Below, one piece after another: positions 24,436 to 33,121 of a stretch of DNA of 64,000 nucleotides. The stretch comes from Bacillota bacterium (GTDB lineage Bacteria; Bacillota_I; Bacilli_A; RF39; UBA660): positions 62,001 through 126,000 of the forward strand of contig SVAL01000003.1 of the NCBI GenBank assembly GCA_015059405.1, written 5' to 3'. Within the stretch, counting starts at the first letter, position 1; each line of letters opens with the position of its first letter. Under the pieces are notes generated by a model. It saw only the letters and a list, made by a program, of their open reading frames with translations. It was not told the origin of the DNA and ran no database searches. The position numbers and the translations under genes are program-made.

Positions 24436-24717
24436 ATGAAAATAACATCTGTAAATGTTCGCAAAATCAATAAGGAAAGTTCTCGTATGAAAGGGATAGC
24501 ATCAGTTTTAATTGATGATAGTTTTGCAGTACACGACATTAGAATTATTGAAGGAGATAATGGTTTATTTATTGCTATGCCAAGTAGAAAGACAGCTACT
24601 GGCGGATATCGTGATATAGCACACCCTATTAATCCAGAAGTTCGTACAATGTTTGAAGAAGCTATTTTTGAAGCTTATGAAAACGCTGAAGAACCAAGTG
24701 AAGAAGTAGATGAATAA
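24436..24717 (+). CDS. spoVG: SpoVG, septation and RNA/DNA-binding regulator
   Basis: SpoVG is a small nucleic-acid-binding protein involved in septation, cortex formation and virulence control in Firmicutes. The 93 aa product carries the conserved ITSVNVRKI start, [11 protein letters not shown] near residue 32, FIAMPSRKT near residue 48 and [13 protein letters not shown] near residue 59. GGGAGGA precedes the ATG. It is a single-gene unit with its own SigA-type promoter and a strong terminator. Confidence 0.97.
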   Translation: MKITSVNVRKINKESSRMKGIASVLIDDSFAVHDIRIIEGDNGLFIAMPSRKTATGGYRDIAHPINPEVRTMFEEAIFEAYENAEEPSEEVDE

Positions 24718-24718
24718 A

Positions 24719-24742
24719 AAAAAGACCAATTGGTCTTTTTTT
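24719..24742 (+). terminator. Terminator after spoVG
   Basis: A perfect palindrome with core GACCAATTGGTC (24724-24735), flanked by A-run and T-run. Confidence 0.9.
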
Positions 24743-24790
24743 GTTATATAAATAAATAAAATACATATAATTTCTTAGGAGGTTGTATGT

Positions 24791-25069
24791 ATGGAAAATA
24801 ATATTGATAATTATAATCACGCATTAAATTTAGTAGAAAGAAAAAACATGCTAATTACTGGAGTAAAAAAAATAGATAATTTTGATAGCGAAGAATTCTT
24901 AATGGACACAGTTATGGGATACTTAGTAATAAAAGGAAAAGAATTAGAATTATTAAAATTAGATACAATGCAACAGACAGTATCAATAAAAGGACAAATA
25001 AATAGTTTTGCTTATATTGAAAATAATAAAAATAAAGAAACCAGTATAATAAATAAATTATTTAAATAA
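24791..25069 (+). CDS. yabP: Sporulation protein YabP
   Basis: YabP is a mother-cell protein needed for spore cortex formation, related to YqfC. The 92 aa product aligns with Bacillus YabP: LITGVKKIDNFDSEEFLMDT (residues 20-39), MGYLVIKGKELELLKLDT and VSIKGQINSFAYIE, ending in NKLFK. TAGGAGG precedes ATG 24791. Its stop shares one base with the yabQ start. Pairing with yabQ supports the call. Confidence 0.9.
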   Translation: MENNIDNYNHALNLVERKNMLITGVKKIDNFDSEEFLMDTVMGYLVIKGKELELLKLDTMQQTVSIKGQINSFAYIENNKNKETSIINKLFK

Positions 25070-25350
25070 TGGCTTTAATCCAACAACTTCTTACTATTTT
25101 TATAACAATTTTATATGGAAGTGTTTTATACTGGTTAATTAAATTAAATAAAAAAATGTTATTTGATGGTTCAATTGTAAAAAAAATAATATTTAGTATA
25201 ATATTTGTCATAGATATGGTACTTATCTATTTTATTATAATTAAACATATAAATAATGGAATTCTTACATATTATTCTTATCTATTAATAATACTAGGTA
25301 TATTAATTCAAAACTATATAGATAATAAAATAAAAACTTATAAAAAATAA
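25069..25350 (+). CDS. yabQ: Spore cortex biosynthesis protein YabQ-like
   Basis: YabQ is a mother-cell membrane protein required for the spore cortex. This 93 aa product has three hydrophobic segments (about residues 5-22, 36-55, 66-84) and follows the family pattern (IQQLLTIFITILYGSVLYWL, then K-rich loop, IFVIDMVLIYFI and a YYSYLLIILGILIQ helix). It is shorter than Bacillus YabQ, which has an additional C-terminal segment. Sequence similarity alone is weak, and the overlap with yabP carries much of the evidence. divIC, which follows in Bacillus, is absent. Confidence 0.75.
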   Translation: MALIQQLLTIFITILYGSVLYWLIKLNKKMLFDGSIVKKIIFSIIFVIDMVLIYFIIIKHINNGILTYYSYLLIILGILIQNYIDNKIKTYKK

Positions 25351-25359
25351 GTTTTTTTT
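25332..25359 (+). terminator. Terminator after yabQ
   Basis: AAAAACTTA (25332-25340) pairs with TAAGTTTTT (25348-25356), with a T-run; it overlaps the yabQ stop. Confidence 0.85.
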
Positions 25360-25369
25360 AATGCCATAA

Positions 25370-25398
25370 ATGACATATCAAACAATTTATAGTATAAT
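25370..25398 (+). promoter_or_regulatory. Promoter for DHH protein-rplI-dnaB
   Basis: ATGACA (25370-25375) and a perfect TATAAT (25393-25398) with 17 bp spacing. Confidence 0.75.
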
Positions 25399-25426
25399 AA
25401 AATTGGGAATTTTTAAGGAGGCAGAA

Positions 25427-26395
25427 ATGAATATATTAGATAACTCAAAAGAATTAATAAAAATAATAAATGATGCATCATCTGTCTTTCTAATGGCACA
25501 TAAAGATTTAGATTTAGACGCTATAAATAGTTGTATAGGATTTGATTTTTATTTAAAAAGTTTAAAAAAGAAATCTTATATAATTATAGATGATAAAACT
25601 AGAGAAATTGGTGTAAAAAAAGTTTTAGAGCAATATGGTAAAAATATAAAAGAAATAAGAAGTAAAGATATATTAAATGTAAAAGATGAAAACAGTATAT
25701 TAGTTGTACTAGATACTAATAAAATAAAATTACTACAAAATCCAGAAGTATTAAATTTATTTGATAAAATAATTAATATAGATCATCATGATAAGACAAA
25801 AGATAGTCTAAAAGCAACATTATCTATAATTGATACAAAAGCATCTAGTACTTGTGAAATGATAGCAACATATTTAAAAGAAAAAGAAATAAAAATAAAT
25901 AGTAAACTAGCAACATTATTATTGGCTGGAATTATATTAGATACAAACTATTATCGTCAAAAAGCTGATGCAACAACATTTTATATGTCATACTATTTAA
26001 CTATGTGTGGTGGAGATGTAAATGATGTTAATGAATTATTAAAACAGGATATTAAAGATTATATAAAAAGACAAAAGATGATATCATCTGTAAAAGTTAT
26101 AAATCATATAGCAATTGGAAAAGGTTCTCAAAGAACAACTTATAAAAAAGAAGAAATTGCTAAAACCGCAGATAGTTTATTAACATTTAATAAAATTAAA
26201 GCATCTTTAGTTGTAGCGAAAGTTGATAAAGAACTAATAAGTATAAGCGGTAGATCAACAGGTGAAATAAATATAGGGAAAGTTCTAGAACAGTTTGGTG
26301 GTGGCGGAAATGAATATGAAGGTGCCGCTAAAATAGAAGAATCTAACATAAATAAAGTAATAGATGAACTTTATAAAATAGTAAGAAATCTATAA
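25427..26395 (+). CDS. DHH/DHHA1 phosphodiesterase, reduced GdpP (cyclic di-AMP) type
   Basis: The product has 322 aa from ATG 25427 (AAGGAGG upstream). It contains only the DHH and DHHA1 halves: an AHKDLDLDAI metal motif near residue 23, LVVLDTNK near residue 89, NIDHHDK near residue 114, and the DHHA1 glycine loop QFGGGGNEYEGAA near residue 290. In Bacilli the gene before rplI-dnaC encodes GdpP, a membrane PAS-GGDEF-DHH phosphodiesterase for c-di-AMP. Position therefore suggests a GdpP that has lost its two membrane helices, PAS and GGDEF parts. A nanoRNase (NrnA) or soluble PDE role is also possible. Confidence 0.8.
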   Translation: MNILDNSKELIKIINDASSVFLMAHKDLDLDAINSCIGFDFYLKSLKKKSYIIIDDKTREIGVKKVLEQYGKNIKEIRSKDILNVKDENSILVVLDTNKIKLLQNPEVLNLFDKIINIDHHDKTKDSLKATLSIIDTKASSTCEMIATYLKEKEIKINSKLATLLLAGIILDTNYYRQKADATTFYMSYYLTMCGGDVNDVNELLKQDIKDYIKRQKMISSVKVINHIAIGKGSQRTTYKKEEIAKTADSLLTFNKIKASLVVAKVDKELISISGRSTGEINIGKVLEQFGGGGNEYEGAAKIEESNINKVIDELYKIVRNL

Positions 26396-26407
26396 AGGAG
26401 GGTTATT

Positions 26408-26848
26408 ATGAAGGTTATATTTTTAAAAGATCTAAAAGGTCAAGGTAAAAAAGGAGAAATAAAAGAGGTAAAAGATGGTTATGCACAAAATTTCCTAATT
26501 GCTAAAGGTTATGCTGAAAAATTAACAGAGCAAAGCTTAGGAAAATATAAAAGAGAAAAGAAACAAGAGATAGAATTAGATCAAGAAATGCGTAATCAAG
26601 CAGAACTATTGAAAAATAAATTAAAAGATGTTAAAGTAAGTTTCAAAGTTAAAACTGGTGCTGGTGATAAGGTTTTTGGAAGCGTCAGTGCTAAACAAAT
26701 AAAAGATGAATTAGAAAAACAAGGATATAAAATTGATAAAAAACAAATTGAATTAGATCATGCAATTTCATCACTTGGATTTCATGATGTAAATATTAAT
26801 TTATATAAAGAGGTTTGTGTAAAAATAAAAGTTCAATTAGAAAAATAG
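26408..26848 (+). CDS. rplI: 50S ribosomal protein L9
   Basis: L9 binds 23S rRNA domain V and helps keep the reading frame. The 146 aa product opens with [18 protein letters not shown] and [15 protein letters not shown], the L9 signature, then has the long connecting helix and a C-terminal domain with [24 protein letters not shown] precedes the ATG. It lies 12 bases after the DHH gene and 11 before dnaB, in the Bacillus order. Confidence 0.98.
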   Translation: MKVIFLKDLKGQGKKGEIKEVKDGYAQNFLIAKGYAEKLTEQSLGKYKREKKQEIELDQEMRNQAELLKNKLKDVKVSFKVKTGAGDKVFGSVSAKQIKDELEKQGYKIDKKQIELDHAISSLGFHDVNINLYKEVCVKIKVQLEK

Positions 26849-26859
26849 GAAGTGATAAT

Positions 26860-28209
26860 ATGGCAGTAAAAGAAATTCCAAATAACCCAGAAGCAGAACA
26901 AGCAGTCATTGGGTCAATGTTTCTTGAAAAAAATGCATTACAAAAAGCTTGTGAAGTATTAAATCCAGAATCATTTTACTTTAATAATAATGCAAAAATA
27001 TTTGGAACTATTAAAGAAATGGCTGAAAAAAAAGTTCCTATTGATTTAACTACTGTAACAACAGAATTAAAAAATAAAAACATTTTAAACGAAGTTGGTG
27101 GTGTTGAATATTTAACTGAAATACTTGATAGTGTTGCAACAGCAGCCAATATTGATCAGTATGTTAAATCAGTTGAAGAATCAGCGCTGCTTAGAAAATT
27201 AATAGAAGTTTCTACAAACATTACAACAACAGCTTATAATTCAGATAAAAGTGTTAATGAGACAATTGACGATGCCGAAAGAAAAATTTTAAGCGTAGTA
27301 AAAAATAGACGTTCATCAGAGTTTAGAACAATAAAAGATGTTTTAATCCAAACCCAAAGAAACTTGGAAATATTAGCTCAGTCCAAAAGTGATGTTACAG
27401 GTATAGCAACGGGATGGTATGATATCGATAAGTTAACAACAGGATTACATGGAAGTCAACTAATTATTATTGCAGCAAGACCGGCAATGGGAAAAACTGC
27501 CTTTGCATTAAACTTAGCTACTAATGTAGCATTAAATAGTGGTAAACCAGTTGCATTATTCAACCTAGAAATGGGTGCTGAACAATTAGCAAACAGAATG
27601 CTTTCTTCTTTAGGACAAGTAGAAGGAAATAAAATAGCAACAGGTAAACTTTTAAATGATGATTGGAAAAGAATAAATGAAGCGATTAGTCAATTATCAG
27701 AAGCTAAATTGTATATGGATGATACACCTGGTTTAACAATAGGTGAGATTAGAAGTAAATGTCGTAGACTAGCAAGTAGTGATGAAGGATTAGGGTTGGT
27801 TGTAATAGACTACTTACAACTTATTACATCATCAACTAACTATGGAACTAATAGACAACAAGAAGTATCCGACATATCGAGATCATTAAAAACAATGGCT
27901 TTAGAATTAAATGTTCCAGTTATAGCCTTAGCTCAATTATCTCGTGCAGTTGACTCGCGTGAAAATAAAAGACCAATAATAAGTGACTTAAGAGAATCAG
28001 GGTCTATTGAACAAGATGCCGATATAGTTGCCTTCTTATATAGAGATGACTATTACAATAAAGAAAAAGTAACAGATAGTAATACAAGTATCAGTGAATT
28101 TATAGTAGCAAAACATCGTAATGGACCTACTAAAACAATTGAATTATTATTTAAACGAGATACTTCTACTTTCTTGAGTTATCAAAGTAGTGACATGAAT
28201 GGAGAATAA
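26860..28209 (+). CDS. dnaB: Replicative DNA helicase (DnaB type, DnaC of B. subtilis)
   Basis: This is the hexameric 5'-3' helicase of the fork. The start is ATG 26860 after GGAAGTGAT, giving 449 aa; an upstream in-frame start would run into rplI. The N-terminal domain begins IPNNPEAEQAVIGSMFL. The RecA-like motor has Walker A ARPAMGKTA near residue 207, LFNLEMG near residue 229, Walker B VVIDYLQLI near residue 314 and the DLRESGSIEQDAD arginine-finger segment near residue 374. No intein is present. Confidence 0.97.
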   Translation: MAVKEIPNNPEAEQAVIGSMFLEKNALQKACEVLNPESFYFNNNAKIFGTIKEMAEKKVPIDLTTVTTELKNKNILNEVGGVEYLTEILDSVATAANIDQYVKSVEESALLRKLIEVSTNITTTAYNSDKSVNETIDDAERKILSVVKNRRSSEFRTIKDVLIQTQRNLEILAQSKSDVTGIATGWYDIDKLTTGLHGSQLIIIAARPAMGKTAFALNLATNVALNSGKPVALFNLEMGAEQLANRMLSSLGQVEGNKIATGKLLNDDWKRINEAISQLSEAKLYMDDTPGLTIGEIRSKCRRLASSDEGLGLVVIDYLQLITSSTNYGTNRQQEVSDISRSLKTMALELNVPVIALAQLSRAVDSRENKRPIISDLRESGSIEQDADIVAFLYRDDYYNKEKVTDSNTSISEFIVAKHRNGPTKTIELLFKRDTSTFLSYQSSDMNGE

Positions 28210-28211
28210 AA

Positions 28212-29732
28212 ATGAATAAAAAGACAATATTTTTCATTATAATAGCTTTATTAGTAAGCGCAACTGTATTTTTAGTTGGATATAATGAAGTAAAAAGTCC
28301 AAAAACAATTTACAAAGTATATTTAGATGGACAAGCAATTGGATTAATAGAATCAAAAGAAGCTTTAGAAGCTTATATTAACCAAGAGCAAAATGAAATA
28401 AAAGATAAATATGGTGTAGATAAAGTATATTTACCTAACAACTTAGATATTGAAAAAGAAACAACATATAGTAATAATATAAGTTCAATAGAAGAAATTT
28501 ATGACAAAATAAAAGATATTGCACCTTTTACAATTAGTGGATATGAAATTAAAATAAAAGGGGTAGAAGTTTCTACAGATGAACATATAGAAACAACTAA
28601 AACAGTAAATGTATATGTTTTAAATAAAGATATTTTTGTAGATGCTGTAGAAAGCACTATCTTAACTTTTGTAGATGAAGATCATTACGAAAAATTTAAA
28701 CATAATACACAAGAAGAAATAAAAGATGTAGGAAGTATTATAGAAAATGTATATATAGAAAATGATATAACAATAAAACAAACTAATATTTCTGTAGAAG
28801 AAGATATATATACTGATAAAGATCAATTAAGTAAATATTTATTATTTGGAGATGCTGACGAAGAAGAATATGAAGTAAAAAAAGGTGATACGGTTGAAGA
28901 TATCGCATTCAATAATAAAATGTCTGTAAATGAATTTTTAGTAGCAAATCCAGATATAACAAGTGCTGATAATTTACTATATAAAGGGCAAAAAGTAAAA
29001 GTAGGTTTAATTGATACTGCTTTCCGTGTTATTGAAGAAGAATATATAGTTGAATATCAAACAGTTGAATATGAAACTGTATATGAATATGATAGTTCTC
29101 TTCCAATGGGAAAAGAAGTAGTAAAACAAATGGGAAGTAATGGTACTTCAAAAGTATATTACACAGTAGAAAGAGCTAATGGTGAAAGTATTTCCATTGA
29201 TACGAAAAATACTGAAACTATAGTTCCAGCTCAAGATAGAATAATTATAAAAGGAACTAAAGTATTATCTGGAGTAGGGGTAACAATAAAACAAAAATGG
29301 TACTGGCCTACAGAAAAGAAATATAGAAATAATATTACAAGTCCATACGGATATCGTTGGGGAGGACAATTCCATGCAGGCGTTGATATTGCTGGTGGTC
29401 GTGGTTCTAAAATATATGCAACAAACAATGGTGTAGTTGTTGAATCAGCATTTGACCAATACTATCAAAATGGTAAAAAACGTGGTAATGGACATTTTAT
29501 TATAATTGACCATAATAATGGTTGGTATAGTACATATGCGCACCTTTCATCACGTACAGTAAAAATAGGTGATAGGGTTGAAATGGGACAAGTAATTGGA
29601 TATATGGGAGACACAGGTTTTGCAACAGGAGTACATTTACACTATGCACTTTGGCGTGGTTATCCGTTTAGAAATGGATGTCAAATGTTAAACTGTACAG
29701 CTAACCCATTAAGAGTAGTATCTTATAAATAA
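28212..29732 (+). CDS. Membrane-anchored LysM-G5-M23 peptidoglycan endopeptidase
   Basis: This 506 aa cell-wall hydrolase should cleave stem-peptide cross-links outside the membrane. Residues 5-25 form a signal anchor. A long helical/beta region (about 30-215) leads to a LysM domain (YEVKKGDTVEDIAFNNKMS, near 222) and a G5-like domain (about 270-350). The C-terminal M23 domain has zinc ligands in QFHAGVDIAGGRG near residue 391 and HLHYALWRG near residue 475, plus YAHLS near 442. It occupies the place where walRKHI lies in Bacillus, directly before walJ, and its stop shares one base with the walJ start. Confidence 0.9.
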   Translation: MNKKTIFFIIIALLVSATVFLVGYNEVKSPKTIYKVYLDGQAIGLIESKEALEAYINQEQNEIKDKYGVDKVYLPNNLDIEKETTYSNNISSIEEIYDKIKDIAPFTISGYEIKIKGVEVSTDEHIETTKTVNVYVLNKDIFVDAVESTILTFVDEDHYEKFKHNTQEEIKDVGSIIENVYIENDITIKQTNISVEEDIYTDKDQLSKYLLFGDADEEEYEVKKGDTVEDIAFNNKMSVNEFLVANPDITSADNLLYKGQKVKVGLIDTAFRVIEEEYIVEYQTVEYETVYEYDSSLPMGKEVVKQMGSNGTSKVYYTVERANGESISIDTKNTETIVPAQDRIIIKGTKVLSGVGVTIKQKWYWPTEKKYRNNITSPYGYRWGGQFHAGVDIAGGRGSKIYATNNGVVVESAFDQYYQNGKKRGNGHFIIIDHNNGWYSTYAHLSSRTVKIGDRVEMGQVIGYMGDTGFATGVHLHYALWRGYPFRNGCQMLNCTANPLRVVSYK

Positions 29733-30493
29733 TGAAAATAAAAATAATTTCAAGTGGATCTAAAGCTAACTGTACATTAGTTAGTTGCGGATCCACTAAT
29801 TTATTAATAGACGTTGGTCAAACTGCTAGTTTTGTAATATCAGAACTAGAAAAAGAAAATATTAATCCAAAAGAAATATCCGGTGTAATAATAACTCATA
29901 CACATAGTGATCACATAAAAGGATTAAAAGTATTTATAAAAAGTACTAATGCCAACGTCTATATAACAGAAGATTTACTCCCAGATATAATAAAAATAGT
30001 CCCACCACAAAATATAAAATTAATTGATGAAACACTTAAAATAAATGATATAAATATAGAATTACTAAAAATGTCACACGATGTACCTTGTTATGGAATA
30101 TTAATAAATTATCATAATAAAGAATTAGCCTATATAACAGATACTGGTTATGTAAATAAGAAATATCTTTCGAAGTTAATAAATAAAGATATTTATATAA
30201 TGGAAACAAATTATAATGAAAAAATGCTAATGGAAGGTCCATATCCATATACTTTAAAACAAAGAATATTAAGTGACAGTGGTCATATGTCTAATAAGTA
30301 TGCTGGTAATTTGCTTTCAAAATGTATAGGAGAAAAAACTAAGCATGTTATATTAGCACATATAAGTGAGCATAATAATTGTAAAGAACTAGTTTTAGAA
30401 GAAGTAAAAGAAGAGTTAAAAGAAATAAATTTTGATGAAAATAAATTAATTTTAACAGAACAAAATACTGCAAGTGAGATGATAGATGTATGA
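29732..30493 (+). CDS. walJ: WalJ/YycJ metallo-beta-lactamase-fold protein
   Basis: This is an MBL-fold exonuclease-like protein (YycJ), usually the last gene of the walRK operon, linked to DNA replication and cell division. The 253 aa product has the metal motif HTHSDH (residues 56-61), a downstream His in MSHDVP, ITDTGY near residue 136, and an HISEHNN end. Here walR, walK, walH and walI are not adjacent. It overlaps the next gene, rlmH, by 4 bases. Confidence 0.92.
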   Translation: MKIKIISSGSKANCTLVSCGSTNLLIDVGQTASFVISELEKENINPKEISGVIITHTHSDHIKGLKVFIKSTNANVYITEDLLPDIIKIVPPQNIKLIDETLKINDINIELLKMSHDVPCYGILINYHNKELAYITDTGYVNKKYLSKLINKDIYIMETNYNEKMLMEGPYPYTLKQRILSDSGHMSNKYAGNLLSKCIGEKTKHVILAHISEHNNCKELVLEEVKEELKEINFDENKLILTEQNTASEMIDV

Positions 30494-30945
30494 TAAAAAT
30501 AATAACCGTTGGAAAGATAAAAGAAGAATACTTTAAAGATGCTATTTTAGAATATAAAAAAAGATTATCTAAATATACTGATATAGATATAATAGAAGTA
30601 CAAGATGAAGGTTTAGTAGATACAAAAACATCTTTAAAAAAAGAAAGTGAAAGAATATTAAAATATATAAATCAAAAAGATTATATTATTACTTTAGAAA
30701 TAGAAGGAAAACAATTAACATCCCCTGAACTAGCAGATAAAATAAATAATATTTATAATACAAATAGTAATATTACTTTTATTATAGGTGGAAGTTATGG
30801 ACTAGCAGATGAAATCAAACAACTTTCTAACTTTAAATTATCTTTTTCAAAAATGACTTTTCCACATCAATTATTTAGGGTTATCCTTCTAGAACAAATA
30901 TATAGATCATTTAAAATAAACAATAATGAATCTTACCACAAGTAA
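30490..30945 (+). CDS. rlmH: 23S rRNA (pseudouridine1915-N3)-methyltransferase RlmH
   Basis: RlmH methylates pseudouridine 1915 in helix 69 on intact 70S ribosomes. The 151 aa SPOUT protein has the family features: MIKIITVGKIKEEYFKDAI start, LEIEGKQLTSPELA near residue 71, FIIGGSYGLADEI near residue 98 and a C-terminal MTFPHQLFRVILLEQIYRSF knot region. The family is normally ~159 aa, so this one is slightly short at the C-terminus, ending just after the conserved YHK. Overlaps walJ in ATGA. Confidence 0.96.
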   Translation: MIKIITVGKIKEEYFKDAILEYKKRLSKYTDIDIIEVQDEGLVDTKTSLKKESERILKYINQKDYIITLEIEGKQLTSPELADKINNIYNTNSNITFIIGGSYGLADEIKQLSNFKLSFSKMTFPHQLFRVILLEQIYRSFKINNNESYHK

Positions 30946-30961
30946 GCATTATTGTTTTTTT
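30919..30961 (+). terminator. Terminator after rlmH
   Basis: AACAATAATG (30919-30928) pairs with CATTATTGTT (30947-30956), followed by a T-run. The rlmH stop lies in the loop, which itself holds a small CTTAC-GTAAG stem. Confidence 0.85.
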
Positions 30962-31000
30962 ATAATAAATAACTATGATATTTAATCTTAAAAACATTAA

Positions 31001-31009
31001 TGATATAAT
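31001..31009 (+). promoter_or_regulatory. Extended -10 promoter of ung
   Basis: TGA-TATAAT at 31001-31009 with a poor -35. ATG 31041 follows AGAAGGTGAT. Confidence 0.6.
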
Positions 31010-31040
31010 AAAAAAAGAAGAAAATATAGAAGGTGATTAT

Positions 31041-31703
31041 ATGTTAGGCAACGATTGGGATTTATTATTAAAAGATGAAATGGAAAAAGAATATTTTCAA
31101 AAATTATTTGATTTTGTAAGAGAACAATATCAAGAAAAAGATATATATCCAAAAATGAATGAAATATTTAATGCTTTTAGACATACTGCATACAAAGATG
31201 TCAAAGTAGTTATTTTAGGTCAAGATCCATATCATGGTGAAAATGAGGCAGAAGGATTATCATTTTCAGTTAAACCAGGTATTAGGAAACCACCATCATT
31301 AAATAACATTTTTGTAGAGTTGAAAAATGATTTAGGTTATGAGTATCCTAAATATGGTAGCTTAGTAAAATGGGCAGATGAAGGAGTACTACTACTAAAC
31401 AGTGTATTAACTGTTGAAAAAGATAAACCAGCATCTCATAGAGGAAGAGGTTGGGAAATATTCACAGATGCTGTGATTAAAAAAATAAATGAAAAGGAAA
31501 CTCCTGTTGTATTTATTCTTTGGGGAAATTATGCTAAAGCTAAAAAAGAGTTAATTACTAATAAAAATCATTTGATTTTAGAATCTGCTCATCCATCTCC
31601 ATATTCTGCAAAAGGTTTTTTTGGAACAAAACCATTTTCTAAAACTAATAATTATTTAAAATCGAAAGGAATTAAACCAATAGATTGGAATTTAGCAAAA
31701 TAA
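31041..31703 (+). CDS. ung: Uracil-DNA glycosylase
   Basis: Ung removes uracil from DNA as the first step of base excision repair, a functional partner of Dut upstream in the window. The start is ATG 31041 after GAAGGTGAT, giving 220 aa. Motif A GQDPYHGENEAEGLSF (residues 60-75) includes the catalytic Asp, and motif B HPSPYSA lies near residue 183. Length is normal for family 1. It is a single-gene unit that converges with the minus-strand cluster across a shared terminator. Confidence 0.97.
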   Translation: MLGNDWDLLLKDEMEKEYFQKLFDFVREQYQEKDIYPKMNEIFNAFRHTAYKDVKVVILGQDPYHGENEAEGLSFSVKPGIRKPPSLNNIFVELKNDLGYEYPKYGSLVKWADEGVLLLNSVLTVEKDKPASHRGRGWEIFTDAVIKKINEKETPVVFILWGNYAKAKKELITNKNHLILESAHPSPYSAKGFFGTKPFSKTNNYLKSKGIKPIDWNLAK

Positions 31704-31729
31704 AAAGGATAGACATTGTCTATCCTTTT
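31703..31729. terminator. Bidirectional terminator between ung and the minus-strand gene
   Basis: AAAAGGATAGAC (31703-31714) and GTCTATCCTTTT (31718-31729) form a perfect 12 bp stem with a 3 nt loop and A/T runs on both sides. Confidence 0.92.
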
Positions 31730-32450
31730 AACTAATAATCTTTTTAATAGAACTAATTTTGAATTCAACATCTTTAACTTTAGACTTACAATAATCACAA
31801 GTATTTCCTTTTAAAGCAGCCCCACAGTTAGGACAATTAGTAATAGGTTTTCGTTCAAAATCTTTTCTGAATTCTACTTCAAATTTTTCTGTTATAGGTA
31901 CATCTTTTTTTCCAGAAATAACAAAACCATGCTTATCAAGAGTATATTTGTGATAAGAAACTTCAATCATCAAAGAAGCTATTTGTTTCATAGAAGTACT
32001 ATCAAGTTCATAAATAATAACATTCTTTCTTCTTATATTATTTATAACTTTCTTTTGACCAATCTTTAAATTTAAAGATATACCAGTATAATAATTTTGA
32101 TATAACTGAGAGGTACTAATCATTTTCATAGTATTATAATCTAAATTATTATATGCAGTTTCAAATTTATAGAATATATCATAAAAATAATCTTTTAAAA
32201 GATTAATATCATCTGTATTAAATTTAGCTAGTTTACTACTACTAACATCAATATAATCATTTTTGTATTTAGAACTATTACCATCTATATATTCTTTATA
32301 TACAACATTACTTTTAAAATAATTTCTATTCTTACTTCTTTTAATTGCTTGAAATATTAATTTAAAAAATAAAAAGGGAATAAATAAATTAATAAACATT
32401 TCAAATAAAACAAAAATAATCCAAACAAACATAAATCCAAAAACTTCCAT
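31728..32450 (-). CDS. Membrane-anchored Tim44-like protein with C-terminal zinc ribbon
   Basis: The 240 aa product has one or two N-terminal hydrophobic segments (about residues 5-37), a Lys-rich linker, a Tim44-like alpha/beta region (about 70-200, with LKDYFYDIFYKFETAYNNLD and a VEVSYHKYTLD-type strand pair), and a C-terminal zinc ribbon CPNCGA-x7-CDYCKS near residues 211-226. Tim44-like domains bind membranes or lipids. The exact function is unknown. It has an extended -10 promoter and an AGGTAGGT binding site. The next minus-strand gene encodes a LemA-like protein, and the two families often occur together in Firmicutes. Confidence 0.7.
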   Translation of the reverse strand: MEVFGFMFVWIIFVLFEMFINLFIPFLFFKLIFQAIKRSKNRNYFKSNVVYKEYIDGNSSKYKNDYIDVSSSKLAKFNTDDINLLKDYFYDIFYKFETAYNNLDYNTMKMISTSQLYQNYYTGISLNLKIGQKKVINNIRRKNVIIYELDSTSMKQIASLMIEVSYHKYTLDKHGFVISGKKDVPITEKFEVEFRKDFERKPITNCPNCGAALKGNTCDYCKSKVKDVEFKISSIKKIIS

Positions 32451-32471
32451 AATATTACCTACCTTAAAAAA

Positions 32472-32480
32472 ATTATATCA
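32472..32480 (-). promoter_or_regulatory. Extended -10 promoter of the Tim44-like gene
   Basis: On the minus strand TGA-TATAAT reads from 32480 to 32472, about 20 bases before the ATG at 32450. Confidence 0.6.
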
Positions 32481-32501
32481 TTATAAAAATATAAAATAAA
32501 T

Positions 32502-32528
32502 AAAAGACTAATTTTTGATTAGTCTTTT
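32502..32528 (-). terminator. Terminator after the LemA-like gene
   Basis: AAAAGACTAAT (32502-32512) and ATTAGTCTTTT (32518-32528) form an 11 bp stem with a 5 nt loop, with a T-rich tail on the minus strand. It overlaps the stop codon of the LemA-like gene. Confidence 0.8.
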
Positions 32529-33087
32529 ACGCTTCTTTACTTTTTTTCTTCTTTTTATCTTTTTTTAATATTTCAAATAATTCTTCTTGATTAAAACTAT
32601 ATAAATTTTTAGTATCATAACCTTTTCTTTTACCGACTACACTAGAAGGAAATTTTTCTAATAGTTCATTAAATATACTAGAGTTATCATTGTAATAACT
32701 TTTTGTAGCTTCTAAATCAATTTCTATTTCTGCTAATAGATTAATCTTATTTTGCAATTCTTCTTCAGGAATAAAAGTTTTATTTACTAATAAATATTCT
32801 TTTAACTCTAAATATGCTTCTGAAAGATCATGATCTAATTTAATTGTATCAATATTATTTTTCATCGCTTTTTTTACAGAAGAAAATATCTTACTATCAT
32901 TAATATTATTTATTTCTTCACCAATTTCATCTAACAAATTGGCTTTTTTATTTAACAATTCATCTATTTCATTTTCCCCTAAATGAACCCTTTTTAAAAC
33001 TGAACTAAAATTAGAAGAAATATCTCTATATTTGTATATAAATAATATTAATAAAATTACTATAATTAAAATTATGTAAGGAACCAT
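32527..33087 (-). CDS. LemA-family membrane-anchored protein
   Basis: The start is the ATG at 33087 (minus strand), 8 bases after GAGGTG; the longer frame to 33141 would place that site inside the gene. The 186 aa product has one N-terminal membrane helix (about residues 3-21), then a long helical bundle. Its C-terminal part, ATKSYYNDNSSIFNELLEKF followed by PSSVVG, is the LemA signature (YN-A---YN----FP---V). The tail KKDKKKKKSKEA is basic. LemA proteins are outward-facing helical proteins of unknown biochemical role. Independent promoter and terminator. Confidence 0.78.
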   Translation of the reverse strand: MVPYIILIIVILLILFIYKYRDISSNFSSVLKRVHLGENEIDELLNKKANLLDEIGEEINNINDSKIFSSVKKAMKNNIDTIKLDHDLSEAYLELKEYLLVNKTFIPEEELQNKINLLAEIEIDLEATKSYYNDNSSIFNELLEKFPSSVVGKRKGYDTKNLYSFNQEELFEILKKDKKKKKSKEA

Positions 33088-33112
33088 AATAAACACCTCA
33101 TATTCTAAAAAA

Positions 33113-33121
33113 ATTATATCA
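33113..33121 (-). promoter_or_regulatory. Extended -10 promoter of the LemA-like gene
   Basis: TGA-TATAAT reads on the minus strand from 33121 to 33113, about 26 bases before the ATG. Confidence 0.6.
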
